Notes under the pieces: generated by a model | What the model was told of the DNA's origin: nothing | Seen by the model: only the letters and a program-made list of their open reading frames with translations | The model's database searches: none | Shown here: one piece after another, positions 35,083 to 43,795 of the stretch | Layout of the letters: every line of letters begins with the position of its first letter | Position numbering within the stretch: position 1 is the first letter of the stretch | Assembly: GCF_019331795.1 (NCBI RefSeq) | Contig: NZ_JAHPZL010000005.1 | Coordinates: 1-56,769, forward strand | Source: Austwickia sp. TVS 96-490-7B | GTDB taxonomy: Bacteria > Actinomycetota > Actinomycetes > Actinomycetales > Dermatophilaceae | DNA: 56,769 nucleotides | Direction of reading: 5' to 3' | Made by a program: the position numbers and the translations under genes

Positions 35083-36297
35083 TTAGTGAGATGGCGCCAA
35101 CAAGACGGCTCGACGTCGGCCTTCCCCAGTGCGGATTGTGGCTGCTATCTGCAAAGAACTATTGACATGGGAGACACTGACAAGCTGTGACCCTTGCGGC
35201 AAATCTTTGACTGATAGCGGATGCGCAATATTTCGGTCAAGTATGGCTGGACCCCACGCGGACGTAACGAGCGCTTGGTGTGCACTGAGAATCTTAACCG
35301 GGACAATGTGGGCATCGTCACTGAGAATCACCGGGTGTCGTTGGGAGTCCCAGGCGACAGTGCGCGGACCGTAGGAGCCAATGATCCATCTTCCATCCGG
35401 AGAAACCTGTAGAATATTTGGAGATTCAATGTCATTTGAGGTGGCCGTTCCTGGCGGTAGGGAGAGGGGGGTTGCAATAGCACTCCCTTTTTCTGCCACG
35501 AAAGGAAGTTGGGTCATGCCCGGCTCAGGGAATCGATGAAACCTTGCTGGTTCCTGCCGGATAAAATTACCCACTACTGTGCCATCATCGCCAATATCAA
35601 TCCCATATACTTCTTGGTCAGAATTGACTGCATGAATCTCTTGCTGATGATGACCATCCTTCACCACTATTGTTTTAAAATGAGGCTCTTCGTAAGCAGA
35701 ATTCATAATCTGACCGTCGTTGTTAATATCTAAGGTTGCAAATGACGTCTCCAGGGATGAAGCCAGGGGGACATTCCTGGGCATTTCTTTTGGCGTACCC
35801 CATCTCATGACTGTGTTACTCGAAAAAAGAGCACTTCCACCATCCCGACACACTGTGGAAGCACGTATCGACCCATCGCGCAAAATCCCCAATGCTTTCC
35901 AGGAGAAGAATGCAACCTCAGGGTTGCAATCGATAGACATGATGGGAAGCATCGTGACCCCGGTAGACTGATTGGCAAGATAGACCTTACTGTCATCCGG
36001 AAGGGGTGGCGTCACTGTGTCGTCGCCAGAATAAGGACCACGACTATCAGCCATCAACGTGCCATTGTCTGCGACAAAACGTCCGAAAGAGTCACTCCGG
36101 GATGGCAGCGTGGGTTCGGTGAGCGGAACCAACCGGTAAGTAGCCTCCTCGCCACGGGTCACATTGGTGTTGGTCACCCGTTGTGGCGGGCGTATCCCAG
36201 GATCAACCGGCTGGGCAAGAACTGACCCAGCTGGTAATACCCCGACAAAGAGGACAGTGAGAACAGACGAGTGACGACAGGCACGGTGTCGAAACAT
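35083..36297 (-). CDS. Secreted beta-rich protein, paralogue A
   Basis: This 404-residue exported protein has an N-terminal signal peptide (VLTVLFVGVLPAGSVLAQ, cleavage near residue 28). It is a tandem paralogue of the downstream gene, sharing the last 110 residues most clearly (VSPDGRWIIGSYG, TVAWDSQRHPVIL, SAWGPAIL, LQIAATI). It is probably the first gene of a two-gene operon. The mature protein begins Pro-rich (QPVDPGIRPPQRV). No catalytic motif was found; a binding or surface role is possible but unproven. Composition is AT-richer than the flanking SUF and proteasome regions. Confidence 0.65.
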   Translation of the reverse strand: MFRHRACRHSSVLTVLFVGVLPAGSVLAQPVDPGIRPPQRVTNTNVTRGEEATYRLVPLTEPTLPSRSDSFGRFVADNGTLMADSRGPYSGDDTVTPPLPDDSKVYLANQSTGVTMLPIMSIDCNPEVAFFSWKALGILRDGSIRASTVCRDGGSALFSSNTVMRWGTPKEMPRNVPLASSLETSFATLDINNDGQIMNSAYEEPHFKTIVVKDGHHQQEIHAVNSDQEVYGIDIGDDGTVVGNFIRQEPARFHRFPEPGMTQLPFVAEKGSAIATPLSLPPGTATSNDIESPNILQVSPDGRWIIGSYGPRTVAWDSQRHPVILSDDAHIVPVKILSAHQALVTSAWGPAILDRNIAHPLSVKDLPQGSQLVSVSHVNSSLQIAATIRTGEGRRRAVLLAPSH

Positions 36298-36545
36298 GAG
36301 GCGCTCCGTGGTCAGGGTGGGTCCGCCTCCCCGACAGCGTCGTCAGATGCTTGGGCGTCCACCGGTGCTCGCACCCTACCGGTGGTGTAAACCATCGACC
36401 ACGGTCACTGAGACGAACGGTCATCACCTCAGATACAACACAGAAAATTGCAGGTCAGAGGCCCATAGTGGATGTCACCTGATATCGGACATGTCGCCAA
36501 AACTTCCCAGATTCTGCTGGTGAAACCGCTCATGCCAGATCATCA

Positions 36546-37256
36546 CTAACCAGCGTGACCTGAGTCCATATCACCGTCCAATACGCCGGAGATCTCGCGA
36601 AGGTCAGTCAGTACGGGGACGCCAAGCTTGTCGGCAACCTCGGCGTGCAGGTGCCCCTCAGCGACCACAGCTACCCTGGCCCCGACTGTGGTTGCTACGT
36701 CGACGTCATGAGCGGTATCACCGACGAAAAGCACCTGTTGAGGGGCAAGACCCTGCTTGGAAAGCGTCGTCATCCAGCGGCGAGCCACGTCTTCTTTACT
36801 GTGTGCGTAAATATCACTGATCCCCAAAATAGCGGTGCAATATTGCGCTACAGCAAAAGGGGCGACTTGAGCGACGAGCAAATCCTGCCTGCTGGCTGAC
36901 AGGATTGTCTGAGACAAACCTCGTCGGCGTATCTCCATGAGCGCTTCGATAGCGCCTGCACGAAGCGGCACTCCCGCCACCCGAGAATGATATTCCTCGA
37001 TGAATCGATGTGCCGCTACCTCAAATAAACCCGTCTCCTCTCCCAGCCCGATCCGTTCGTAATACGTGCGGATCGGAAAAGTGAAGGTACGGCGGTAGGT
37101 GGGCAAATCAGGAATCACTGGCAGCCCGAATTCAGTAAGCACGACATTGATGGTCAACCATGAGATTTCGACATCAGCGAAGAGCGTGCCATTCCAGTCC
37201 CAGACAACATGTTGGATCGACGTGGCCGAGTCGCCTGGCCGGTTGTGGTCAGCCAC
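36546..37256 (-). CDS. HAD-superfamily hydrolase
   Basis: This protein of about 236 residues has motif I WDWNGTLF (DWNGT in place of the common DxDGT, with both aspartate positions represented as D and N). The helical cap follows, then motif II region TILSASR and motif IV LFVGDTAHDVDVA. The DxNGT variant is known in some HAD phosphatases, in which the second acid is replaced, so activity should not be assumed. GTG 37256 is the nearest plausible start: it overlaps the 3' end of the upstream gene (stop at 37249), suggesting coupling. Earlier in-frame codons overlap that gene extensively. Confidence 0.75.
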   Translation of the reverse strand: MADHNRPGDSATSIQHVVWDWNGTLFADVEISWLTINVVLTEFGLPVIPDLPTYRRTFTFPIRTYYERIGLGEETGLFEVAAHRFIEEYHSRVAGVPLRAGAIEALMEIRRRGLSQTILSASRQDLLVAQVAPFAVAQYCTAILGISDIYAHSKEDVARRWMTTLSKQGLAPQQVLFVGDTAHDVDVATTVGARVAVVAEGHLHAEVADKLGVPVLTDLREISGVLDGDMDSGHAG

Positions 37257-37827
37257 GTCGGAACGGGCGACGACCCGTGAGAGAAAGCAACATGCCGAGG
37301 CGGTGATCGCCGGCGTAGGGCACGGGTGGCGCGAATAGTGAGCTCGTCTGGCCAGCAGCGACACGCGGTCGCTCGTAGGCGATCCCCGCCTCGACCGCGT
37401 CAGCGACTGGCTCATAGTTCACACCAGCACCGGCAGCTAAATCCCAGCCGTGCACAGTTAAGTCAAGCAGCATCTGGTGGGCGTAGTCGCGTACTGGCAG
37501 CAATCCCCCACGAGTATGGACTTGCCCGTCCGGATCTGCCTGCGCCCACGCCATCAACGAGAACGTCATCGCCCGCTTCCACGCACCAGGCAGGTCCGTA
37601 CCAAGAACATCACCGTCGTACTGCTGCCCCACCTGCTCCAGGGTCTCCCCTCGGAGCAGGTGGGGTGCCCACAGATGCTCAGCGACGAGATGGTTCAGGA
37701 CATCGCCGACCCGCCAGCCCTGACAAGGCGACGGCGCATACCAGTCATGATCGGTGACAGACTCCACGACAGCCGTGACAGCGCGCGCCGCTTCAGGTAG
37801 CAGCGTCAGGACGTGCGGAAGAGACAT
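37249..37827 (-). CDS. TIGR03086-type DinB/maleylpyruvate isomerase-like protein
   Basis: This protein of about 192 residues belongs to the DinB/mycothiol-dependent maleylpyruvate isomerase clan. It has the N-terminal helix with SPCQGWRVGDVLNHLVAEHLW (metal-binding His in the third helix) and the later LLDLTVHGWDLAAGAG motif with a second metal ligand. These are four-helix-bundle metalloproteins, many of them mycothiol S-transferases. ATG 37827 is chosen because GGGAGGCG lies just upstream. It is transcribed away from the B12 riboswitch that follows on the other strand. Confidence 0.8.
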   Translation of the reverse strand: MSLPHVLTLLPEAARAVTAVVESVTDHDWYAPSPCQGWRVGDVLNHLVAEHLWAPHLLRGETLEQVGQQYDGDVLGTDLPGAWKRAMTFSLMAWAQADPDGQVHTRGGLLPVRDYAHQMLLDLTVHGWDLAAGAGVNYEPVADAVEAGIAYERPRVAAGQTSSLFAPPVPYAGDHRLGMLLSLTGRRPFRRG

Positions 37828-37904
37828 GCGGGCGCCTCCCAGGCAGGGATGGATCACATCGGTGACCACCAGATATTGGTGATGCCCGACGATAACAACT
37901 ATTC

Positions 37905-38055
37905 AGTGCGTCGTAACAACTGTGACATAATGACCGGCGGCAAGAGCCTCCAGGAATCTGGTGAAAATCCAGAACGGTCCCGCCACTGTGAAACCAAGTC
38001 AGGAACTGTGCTCTTGTAACCCTGCTATATCGGGCGTGGATACCCGTGAGGAGAT
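37905..38055 (+). promoter_or_regulatory. Cobalamin riboswitch upstream of an AspT-family transporter
   Basis: The plus strand has the conserved B12 riboswitch core: GGAATCTGGTGAAAATCCAG (37953-37972), then CGGTCCCGCCACTGTGA (37975-37991) and AGTCAGGAACTGTG (37997-38010). CAAGAGC (37941-37947) pairs with GCTCTTG (38010-38016) to close the core. A small CGGG/CCCG hairpin and GAGGAG (38048-38053) follow, so regulation is probably at translation initiation. B12 would be expected to switch the gene off. Confidence 0.88.
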
Positions 38056-38072
38056 AACGCATTGGCTTCATC

Positions 38073-39779
38073 ATGCCCCGCGACTGTACCGACCCCAGGT
38101 GGTACGGCGTGACTTGGTTGACAGATCTGATCACCGGACAAGGTACGGCGCATGCCATATTTGTCCTCGCCTTGGTCATCACTATCGGATTAGCACTCAG
38201 CAGCTGGAAAATCGCTGGACTGACGTTCGGTAGCGCTTGGATCTTATTTGTCGGGATCTTCCTAGCGCACTGCGGACTAGTCATCGACGGGCACACCTTG
38301 TATTTCGTGCGCGAACTAGGCTTAGCACTGTTCGTCTTTTCGATCGGACTGCAAGTCGGACCCAGTTTTCTGTCCGCGCTACGCAAGGGTGGCCTGATCC
38401 TGAACCTCCTGGCCACCGGAATGGTGGCACTTGGCGTTGCTGTCACTGTTGCTGTGTATTACGCCACAGATATCAGTGGCCCCACTCTGGTCGGAATTAT
38501 GTCCGGAGCCGTCACCAACACCCCCGGCCTGGGAGCTGCGCAAGAAACCTACCGTGACATGACCGGTCGAGGCGACCCGACGATTGCCTCAGGGTATGCC
38601 GTTGCTTATCCCCTGGCAGTGGTCGGGATCATTCTGTCGATGATCGTGCTTCGGGCCGTCCTGAACGTGGACCTCCGCAGCGCTGAAAGAGAACTGAACG
38701 AACTCATTGGCGGAAGCGATAACGACGCGCGCAAATTCACCATTAAAGTGACTAACGCCGAAATCATTGGAAAATCAGTCACCGCAGTTACTAAGATGCT
38801 GCCGACCCACTTTGTCATTTCTCGGGTTAAGCGCGCTGGCAGCGACCTCATCGAACTTGTGGAACCCAGCACCACTTTTGCTGACGGTGATGAACTCCTC
38901 GTCATCGCGCAGCGTGCTGATCGTGATCTGCTCACTGCTGTTTTAGGACACCGGGTCGATGTCCCGGCAGAGCAGTGGCTCGAAGGTCCAGCCATCTACG
39001 AAGCACGCCAGATGGTCTTGTCCACACCCAAACTCAACGGCGTTGCGGTCAGTAAACTCAACCTGCGCTCAGTGCATGGTGTCACCATCACTAGGGTGCA
39101 CCGCGGCGGCACTGACCTCGTCGCGTCTCCCCGCCTTCAACTGGTCCTCGGTGACCGACTAACTGTGGTAGGGACGGCCGAAAACCTCTCACGGGTAGAG
39201 AAACTCTGTGGCAACTCCGCGAGAAGTCTGGACGCACCCAACCTCTTTGTCCTGTTTAGCGGTTTAGTGCTGGGGGTGCTTCTCGGGAGTATCCCGTTGA
39301 CGATCCCCGGCGTGCCGGTGCCAGTGAAACTTGGCCTCGCAGGGGGCCCTCTTGTCGTAGCTTTGCTCTTGGGTCGCTTCGGCCCACAGCTCCGGCTGGT
39401 CACTTACAGCACGGTCAGCGCCAACTTGATGCTCCGTGAGCTTGGAATGGCCTTGTTCCTGGCAGGGGTTGGCCTCAGCGCTGGACCGACATTTGTCGCG
39501 ACGGTGATGCAAGGCGGCTATCTGTGGGTGCTGTGGGGACTCTTGATTACGGTGGTGCCAGTGTTGATTATCGGTGCCATCGGAGCCACTCTGACCGGGG
39601 TCAATTTCCTCGTCATGATTGGCGTTCTTGCCGGGGCAAGCACCGACCCGCCTGCGTTGGCTTATGCCCAGTCGTTGTCCACCTCGGACGGCCCCGCCAT
39701 CGGTTATGCCAGTGTGTACCCGTTGACGATGTTTCTCCGGGTTGTTGCGGCGCAGGTTTTAGTGATTCTTCTGGTGTGA
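38073..39779 (+). CDS. AspT/YidE-family transporter with two RCK_C domains
   Basis: This protein of about 568 residues has the two-fold AspT layout. The first membrane half (about 25-180) carries the signature AVTNTPGLGAAQ. Two TrkA-C/RCK_C domains follow (about 215-300 and 310-385). The second membrane half (about 390-568) carries the matching GASTDPPALAYAQ motif. Characterised members are aspartate:alanine or succinate antiporters. It is preceded by a cobalamin riboswitch, an unusual control for this family. ATG 38073 lies 19 nt after GAGGAG, rather far, so an alternative start such as GTG 38109 is possible; the first membrane helix begins after either. Confidence 0.87.
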   Translation: MPRDCTDPRWYGVTWLTDLITGQGTAHAIFVLALVITIGLALSSWKIAGLTFGSAWILFVGIFLAHCGLVIDGHTLYFVRELGLALFVFSIGLQVGPSFLSALRKGGLILNLLATGMVALGVAVTVAVYYATDISGPTLVGIMSGAVTNTPGLGAAQETYRDMTGRGDPTIASGYAVAYPLAVVGIILSMIVLRAVLNVDLRSAERELNELIGGSDNDARKFTIKVTNAEIIGKSVTAVTKMLPTHFVISRVKRAGSDLIELVEPSTTFADGDELLVIAQRADRDLLTAVLGHRVDVPAEQWLEGPAIYEARQMVLSTPKLNGVAVSKLNLRSVHGVTITRVHRGGTDLVASPRLQLVLGDRLTVVGTAENLSRVEKLCGNSARSLDAPNLFVLFSGLVLGVLLGSIPLTIPGVPVPVKLGLAGGPLVVALLLGRFGPQLRLVTYSTVSANLMLRELGMALFLAGVGLSAGPTFVATVMQGGYLWVLWGLLITVVPVLIIGAIGATLTGVNFLVMIGVLAGASTDPPALAYAQSLSTSDGPAIGYASVYPLTMFLRVVAAQVLVILLV

Positions 39780-39784
39780 ATCCT

Positions 39785-39842
39785 TACCAGCCGTCGGGGC
39801 GGGTGTGGCGGACATGTTTCGCAGCACCCGCCCCGCCTGGTA
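39785..39842. terminator. Bidirectional terminator between the transporter gene and nrdB
   Basis: CGGGGCGGGTG (39795-39805) pairs perfectly with CACCCGCCCCG (39825-39835). An outer 6-bp helix TACCAG/CTGGTA (39785-39790, 39837-39842) extends it. The hairpin lies between convergent genes. Confidence 0.7.
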
Positions 39843-39875
39843 GACAGGCTGACCGGTCAGGTTGTTGTGTGTGGT

Positions 39876-40979
39876 TTAGAAATCCTCATCGAAGGATACT
39901 GACCCAGTCACGCCAACCTGGTACGCCGATACCCGACGTTCAAAGAAGTTCGACAGCTCCTGCACATCTTGAAGTTCCATGAATGCTAGCGGATTACGGC
40001 TTCCGTATTTCGGCTGTTGCCCTAACTGGGTGAGGCGACGATCGGCAACGCTCTCCAGGTAGAGCCGCATGTCTTGGAGCGATAAACCCGCCACTCCCCC
40101 GCTGAGCAAGTCTTCGGCAAATTGCACTTCACATTCAACAGCTTCGGAGATCATCTCCCGAACTTGCGCATTGAATTCGTCATCAAAAAGGTCAGGTTCT
40201 TCCAGTCGGATCGTATCGATCACGTCAAATGCAAACGCCATATGGCAGGACTCGTCTCGGAACACCCAGTTTGTTCCGGACGCCAACCCGTTGAGTAGTC
40301 CTTTAGATCGCAAGAAATACACATAGGCGAACGCGCCGTAAAAAAAGAGACCTTCGATGCAGGCAGCGAAACAGACGAGGTTGAGGAGAAATGCCCGGCG
40401 ATCCTCCCTGGTGCGTAAGGCATCCAGGGTAAACACTGAGTCGATCCACCGAAAACAGAATTCAGCCTTACGACGGATCGAGGGAATCTTCTCGACTGCA
40501 GCGAACGCTTCTAAGCGTTCATCCTCATCAGGGACGTAGGTATCCAGCAGGGTCAAATAAAACTGGACATGCACAGCCTCTTCGAACAATTGTCGACTCA
40601 GATATAACCGCCCCTCAGGACAGTTCACGTGTTGATAAAGATTCAGCACGAGGTTGTTGGCGACAATAGTATCTCCAGTGGCAAAGAACGCGACTAGTCG
40701 ATTCACCAGATGTCGTTCTGCGGAACTCAGGCGCGCCAGATCTGCCAGGTCGGAATGGAGGTCGACTTCCTCAACTGTCCAGGTGTTCTTGATCGCATCC
40801 CGGTAAGAGTCATAGAAGTGCGGATAACGCATCGGTCTCAGGGTGAGGTTCATACCAGGGTCGAGCAGTGCGCTGGTGGCATGGTGATCAGTGGCCGTGC
40901 TGAGCGGCCGATGATCACCATGGCCAAGCCGGTCGTCGTTGTCGGTGCGGATCTCAATATCGCGGTCAAGGGTTGTCAC
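39876..40979 (-). CDS. nrdB: Class I ribonucleotide reductase beta subunit
   Basis: This 367-residue subunit carries the diiron-tyrosyl radical cofactor. Metal ligands are visible as Asp in FFATGDTIVANN, E..H in FEEAVHVQFY and a second E..H in FRDESCHMAF. The residue four after the first His is Tyr, the radical position, so it is not of the Tyr-less type. The C-terminal acidic/hydrophobic tail (VSFDEDF) binds the alpha subunit. The GTG at 40979 overlaps the nrdA stop (GTGA); the first 40 residues before LRPMRYPHFYDSYRDA are a variable extension. Confidence 0.95.
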   Translation of the reverse strand: MTTLDRDIEIRTDNDDRLGHGDHRPLSTATDHHATSALLDPGMNLTLRPMRYPHFYDSYRDAIKNTWTVEEVDLHSDLADLARLSSAERHLVNRLVAFFATGDTIVANNLVLNLYQHVNCPEGRLYLSRQLFEEAVHVQFYLTLLDTYVPDEDERLEAFAAVEKIPSIRRKAEFCFRWIDSVFTLDALRTREDRRAFLLNLVCFAACIEGLFFYGAFAYVYFLRSKGLLNGLASGTNWVFRDESCHMAFAFDVIDTIRLEEPDLFDDEFNAQVREMISEAVECEVQFAEDLLSGGVAGLSLQDMRLYLESVADRRLTQLGQQPKYGSRNPLAFMELQDVQELSNFFERRVSAYQVGVTGSVSFDEDF

Positions 40980-43357
40980 TGGCAGGCCTCACAGACGGTC
41001 GGGTTTTCCAGGGAACAAGCGACAGCTTCGGTGATCGGTACCGTCGCTTGCTGAATGCGGGTCGCGGGTCGCGAGCGCAGGTAGTAGGTGGTTTTGAGGC
41101 CGGCTTTCCAGGCGTATCGGTACATGGAGGAGAGTTTGCCGATGGTGGGGGCGGCCATGAAGAGGTTCAGTGATTGGGATTGGTCGATGTATGGTCCGCG
41201 GGCGGCGGCGAGGTCGATGAGGTCTTTTTGGGCGAGTTCCCAGGCGGTGCGGTAGAGCTGTCGGATGTCTTCGGGGATTTCGGTGATGGCTTGGATGGAT
41301 CCTTCGTGGCGTTTGAGGGTTTCTCTGATGGCGTCGGTCCAGAGGCCTCGTTGTTTGAGTTCGCGGACGAGGTAGGTGTTGATTTGGAGGAATTCTCCAG
41401 AGAGGGTTTCTCTTTTGAAGAGGTTGGAGACTTGGGGTTCGATGCATTCGTAGCAGCCGGCGATGGCGGCGATGGTGGCGGTGGGGGCGACGGCGATGAG
41501 GAGGGAGTTGCGTAGACCGTGGGTGGCGATGGCGGTGCGGACGGTGTTCCAACGGTCGTGTTGGGTGGGGGTGGTGTTCCACAGGTCGGGTTGGAGGATG
41601 CCGTGGGCGGCGCGGGTGTGGGGGTAGGCGGGGTGGGGTCCGTGGGTGGCGGCGAGTTCGGTGGAGCGTTCGAGTGCGGAGAGGTAGATCTCTTCGAAGA
41701 GGCGGGTGGAGATCTCGCGGGCTTGGGGTGAGTCGAAGGGCAGCTTGAGGTGGAAGAAGACGTCTTGGAGTCCCATGACTCCTAGGCCGATGGGTCGCCA
41801 GGGTGGGTTGCTGGCGGCGGCTTGGGGTGTGGGGTAGAAATTGCGGTCGATGACGCGGTCGAGGAAGGTGACGGCGGTGCGAACGGTTTGGCGGAGTTTG
41901 GTCCAGTCGATGGTGCCGGAGAGGGGGTCGACGTGGTGGGCCAGGTTGATGGAGCCGAGGTTGCAGACGGCGGTTTCGGTGTCGTTGTTGACTTCGATGA
42001 TTTCGGTGCAGAGGTTGGAGAGGTGGACGACGTTGCCTGGTTGGAGGGTTTGGTTGCAGGTGCGGTTGGCGGCGTCTTTGAAGGTGATCCAGCCGTTGCC
42101 GGTTTGGGCGAGGGTGCGCATCATCGTGCCGTAGAGTTCGCGGGCTTTGATTTGGCGGACGTATCGTCCTTGGGCTTCGAGGTCGCGGTAGGCCCGGTCG
42201 AAGTCTTCGCCCCAGAGGTCGGGGAGTTCGGCGCCGTCGGTGGGGTCGATGAGGGACCACATGTCGTCGGTTTCGACGCGTCGCATGAATTCGTCGGGGA
42301 CCCAGTTGGCGATGTTGAGGTTGTGGGTGCGTCGGGCGTCTTCGCCGGTGTTGTGGCGGAGTTCGAGGAATTCTTCGATGTCGGGGTGCCAGGTTTCGAG
42401 GTAGACGCAGGCGGCTCCTTTGCGGCGTCCGCCTTGGTTGACGGCGGCGACGGAGGCGTCGAGGGTGCGTAGCCAGGGGACGATGCCGTTGGATCGGCCG
42501 TTGGTGCCGCGGATGAGGGCACCGCGGGAGCGGATTCTGCTCCAGGAGACGCCTATTCCACCGGCGAATTTGGAGAGTTTTGCGATTTGGGCGTAGCGGT
42601 CGTAGATGGATTCGAGGTCGTCGCGGGGGGAGTCGACGAGGTAGCAGGAGGACATTTGGGTGTGGGCGGTGCCGGAGTTGAAGAGGGTAGGTGAGCTGGG
42701 GAGGTAGTCCAGGGCGGTCATCAGGGTGGCTAGCTCGATGGCTTCGTCGAGGGTGTGCGCTAGTCCGGTGGCGACACGCATGAGCCAGTACTGGGGAGTT
42801 TCGAGGGGGAGGCGGGTGTGAGGGTGTCGTAGGAGGTAGCGGTCGTAGACCGTTTGCATGCCGACGTATTCGAAGCGGAGGGTGGCGTCGGGGTCAATGG
42901 CCGAGTCGAGAGCGGTGGCGTGGGCGGCGACGAAGGCGGCGGTGTCGTCGCCGATGAGTCCGTGGTGGTGTCCGATGCGGATGGACTCGGAGAAGGTGGT
43001 GATGTGTTGTCCGGTCACTTCTTCGTCGATGACGTGGCCGAGGAGGCGGGCGGCGAGACGGGAGTAGCCGGGGTCGAGGGCGGTGAGTTGTGCGGCGTTG
43101 GCGATGGCGAGGCGGTCGAGTTCGTCGGTGGTGGCGCCGTCGTAGAGGCCGCTGATGGTGCTGGTGGCGACGCGCATCGGGTCGACGTCGGGGAGGTCGG
43201 TGCACCAGCGTTCGATGGCGGTGACGATTTTGGTGACGTCGACGGGTTCGAGGGTTCCGGCTCTGGTGCGTACCCGCATGCGGGGTGGGTGGGTGAGTGC
43301 GGGTGGGCAGGCTTCGGGGGTGGTGTTGGGGTGGACCCGTGGTGTGGTGGCGGTCAT
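40976..43357 (-). CDS. nrdA: Class I ribonucleotide reductase alpha subunit
   Basis: This 793-residue subunit reduces ribonucleoside diphosphates. It has an N-terminal ATP-cone (VRTRAGTLEPVDVTKIVTAIERWC, about 29-115), catalytic-site cysteines in MSSCYLVDS and HLSNLCTEI, the AVCNLGSINL segment, and a C-terminal redox pair in CEACQ. GAGGAGAG precedes ATG 43357. A cobalamin riboswitch lies about 170 nt upstream, as known for the B12-independent nrdAB of streptomycetes that also carry a B12-dependent class II enzyme; nrdJ is not in this window. The coding strand from about 41090 to 43340 is extremely C-rich and G-poor. Confidence 0.96.
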   Translation of the reverse strand: MTATTPRVHPNTTPEACPPALTHPPRMRVRTRAGTLEPVDVTKIVTAIERWCTDLPDVDPMRVATSTISGLYDGATTDELDRLAIANAAQLTALDPGYSRLAARLLGHVIDEEVTGQHITTFSESIRIGHHHGLIGDDTAAFVAAHATALDSAIDPDATLRFEYVGMQTVYDRYLLRHPHTRLPLETPQYWLMRVATGLAHTLDEAIELATLMTALDYLPSSPTLFNSGTAHTQMSSCYLVDSPRDDLESIYDRYAQIAKLSKFAGGIGVSWSRIRSRGALIRGTNGRSNGIVPWLRTLDASVAAVNQGGRRKGAACVYLETWHPDIEEFLELRHNTGEDARRTHNLNIANWVPDEFMRRVETDDMWSLIDPTDGAELPDLWGEDFDRAYRDLEAQGRYVRQIKARELYGTMMRTLAQTGNGWITFKDAANRTCNQTLQPGNVVHLSNLCTEIIEVNNDTETAVCNLGSINLAHHVDPLSGTIDWTKLRQTVRTAVTFLDRVIDRNFYPTPQAAASNPPWRPIGLGVMGLQDVFFHLKLPFDSPQAREISTRLFEEIYLSALERSTELAATHGPHPAYPHTRAAHGILQPDLWNTTPTQHDRWNTVRTAIATHGLRNSLLIAVAPTATIAAIAGCYECIEPQVSNLFKRETLSGEFLQINTYLVRELKQRGLWTDAIRETLKRHEGSIQAITEIPEDIRQLYRTAWELAQKDLIDLAAARGPYIDQSQSLNLFMAAPTIGKLSSMYRYAWKAGLKTTYYLRSRPATRIQQATVPITEAVACSLENPTVCEACQ

Positions 43358-43362
43358 GGGCT

Positions 43363-43496
43363 CTCTCCTCGCGAGCTGTGACGGGACGCGGTGTGTCCGA
43401 GGGAGGAGAGGTGGTCAGGCACGCATGACGAGGCGTCGGCCGGGCGGATTGGCACGGTCGTGGTCCGTTCTGTGTGTCTGCCGACCCCTCCCTCGG
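43363..43496 (-). promoter_or_regulatory. Possible alternative pairing in the nrdA leader that masks the ribosome binding site
   Basis: In the minus-strand RNA, CCGAGGGAG (43496-43488) can pair over 9 bp with CTCCCTCGG (43405-43397). The adjoining CTCTCCTC (43410-43403) can pair over 8 bp with the ribosome binding site GAGGAGAG (43370-43363). The two pairings share three bases, so they compete. This could be the expression platform of the upstream riboswitch. Confidence 0.45.
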
Positions 43497-43509
43497 GGGC
43501 CGCGACGTG

Positions 43510-43530
43510 ACCACACGCGTCGCGTGTGGT
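43510..43530. repeat. Inverted repeat in the nrdA leader
   Basis: ACCACACGC (43510-43518) and its complement GCGTGTGGT (43522-43530) form a 9-bp stem with a 3-nt loop directly downstream of the riboswitch aptamer on the minus strand. It may be part of the switch. Confidence 0.5.
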
Positions 43531-43715
43531 TGCTGGCAGGTCTTCGGACTCTGGGGCTCTCCGGTGGTGCCGGAATCTACTGGCCGTCGCTTCCCGGACT
43601 GCGTGTCCAGTGCGTGTGACGGTGGTCGTTCCCCATGACCGCTGCGGGGCAGTTCTGGATTCGCACCAGATTCCCTCTTTCCCCGGCTCCTTTCGGATCC
43701 GGACCAGCTCGAGCA
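43531..43715 (-). promoter_or_regulatory. Cobalamin riboswitch upstream of nrdAB
   Basis: On the minus strand the aptamer shows GGGAATCTGGTGCGAATCC, then AACTGCCCCGCAGCGGTCA, then CAGTCCGGGAAGCGACGGCC, and the 3' hallmark AGTCCGAAGACCTGCC. GCTGG and CCAGC at the two ends can form P1. This is a full-length B12 aptamer. Riboswitch control of class I RNR lets cells rely on the B12-dependent class II enzyme when B12 is plentiful. Confidence 0.93.
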
Positions 43716-43795
43716 CTATATCTGTACGGCGAGCCGATGTGTGAAACCAGATGTTGTGTCGGGGAGTCGTTGTGGTGACTGGTCGGGTTGGCCGC

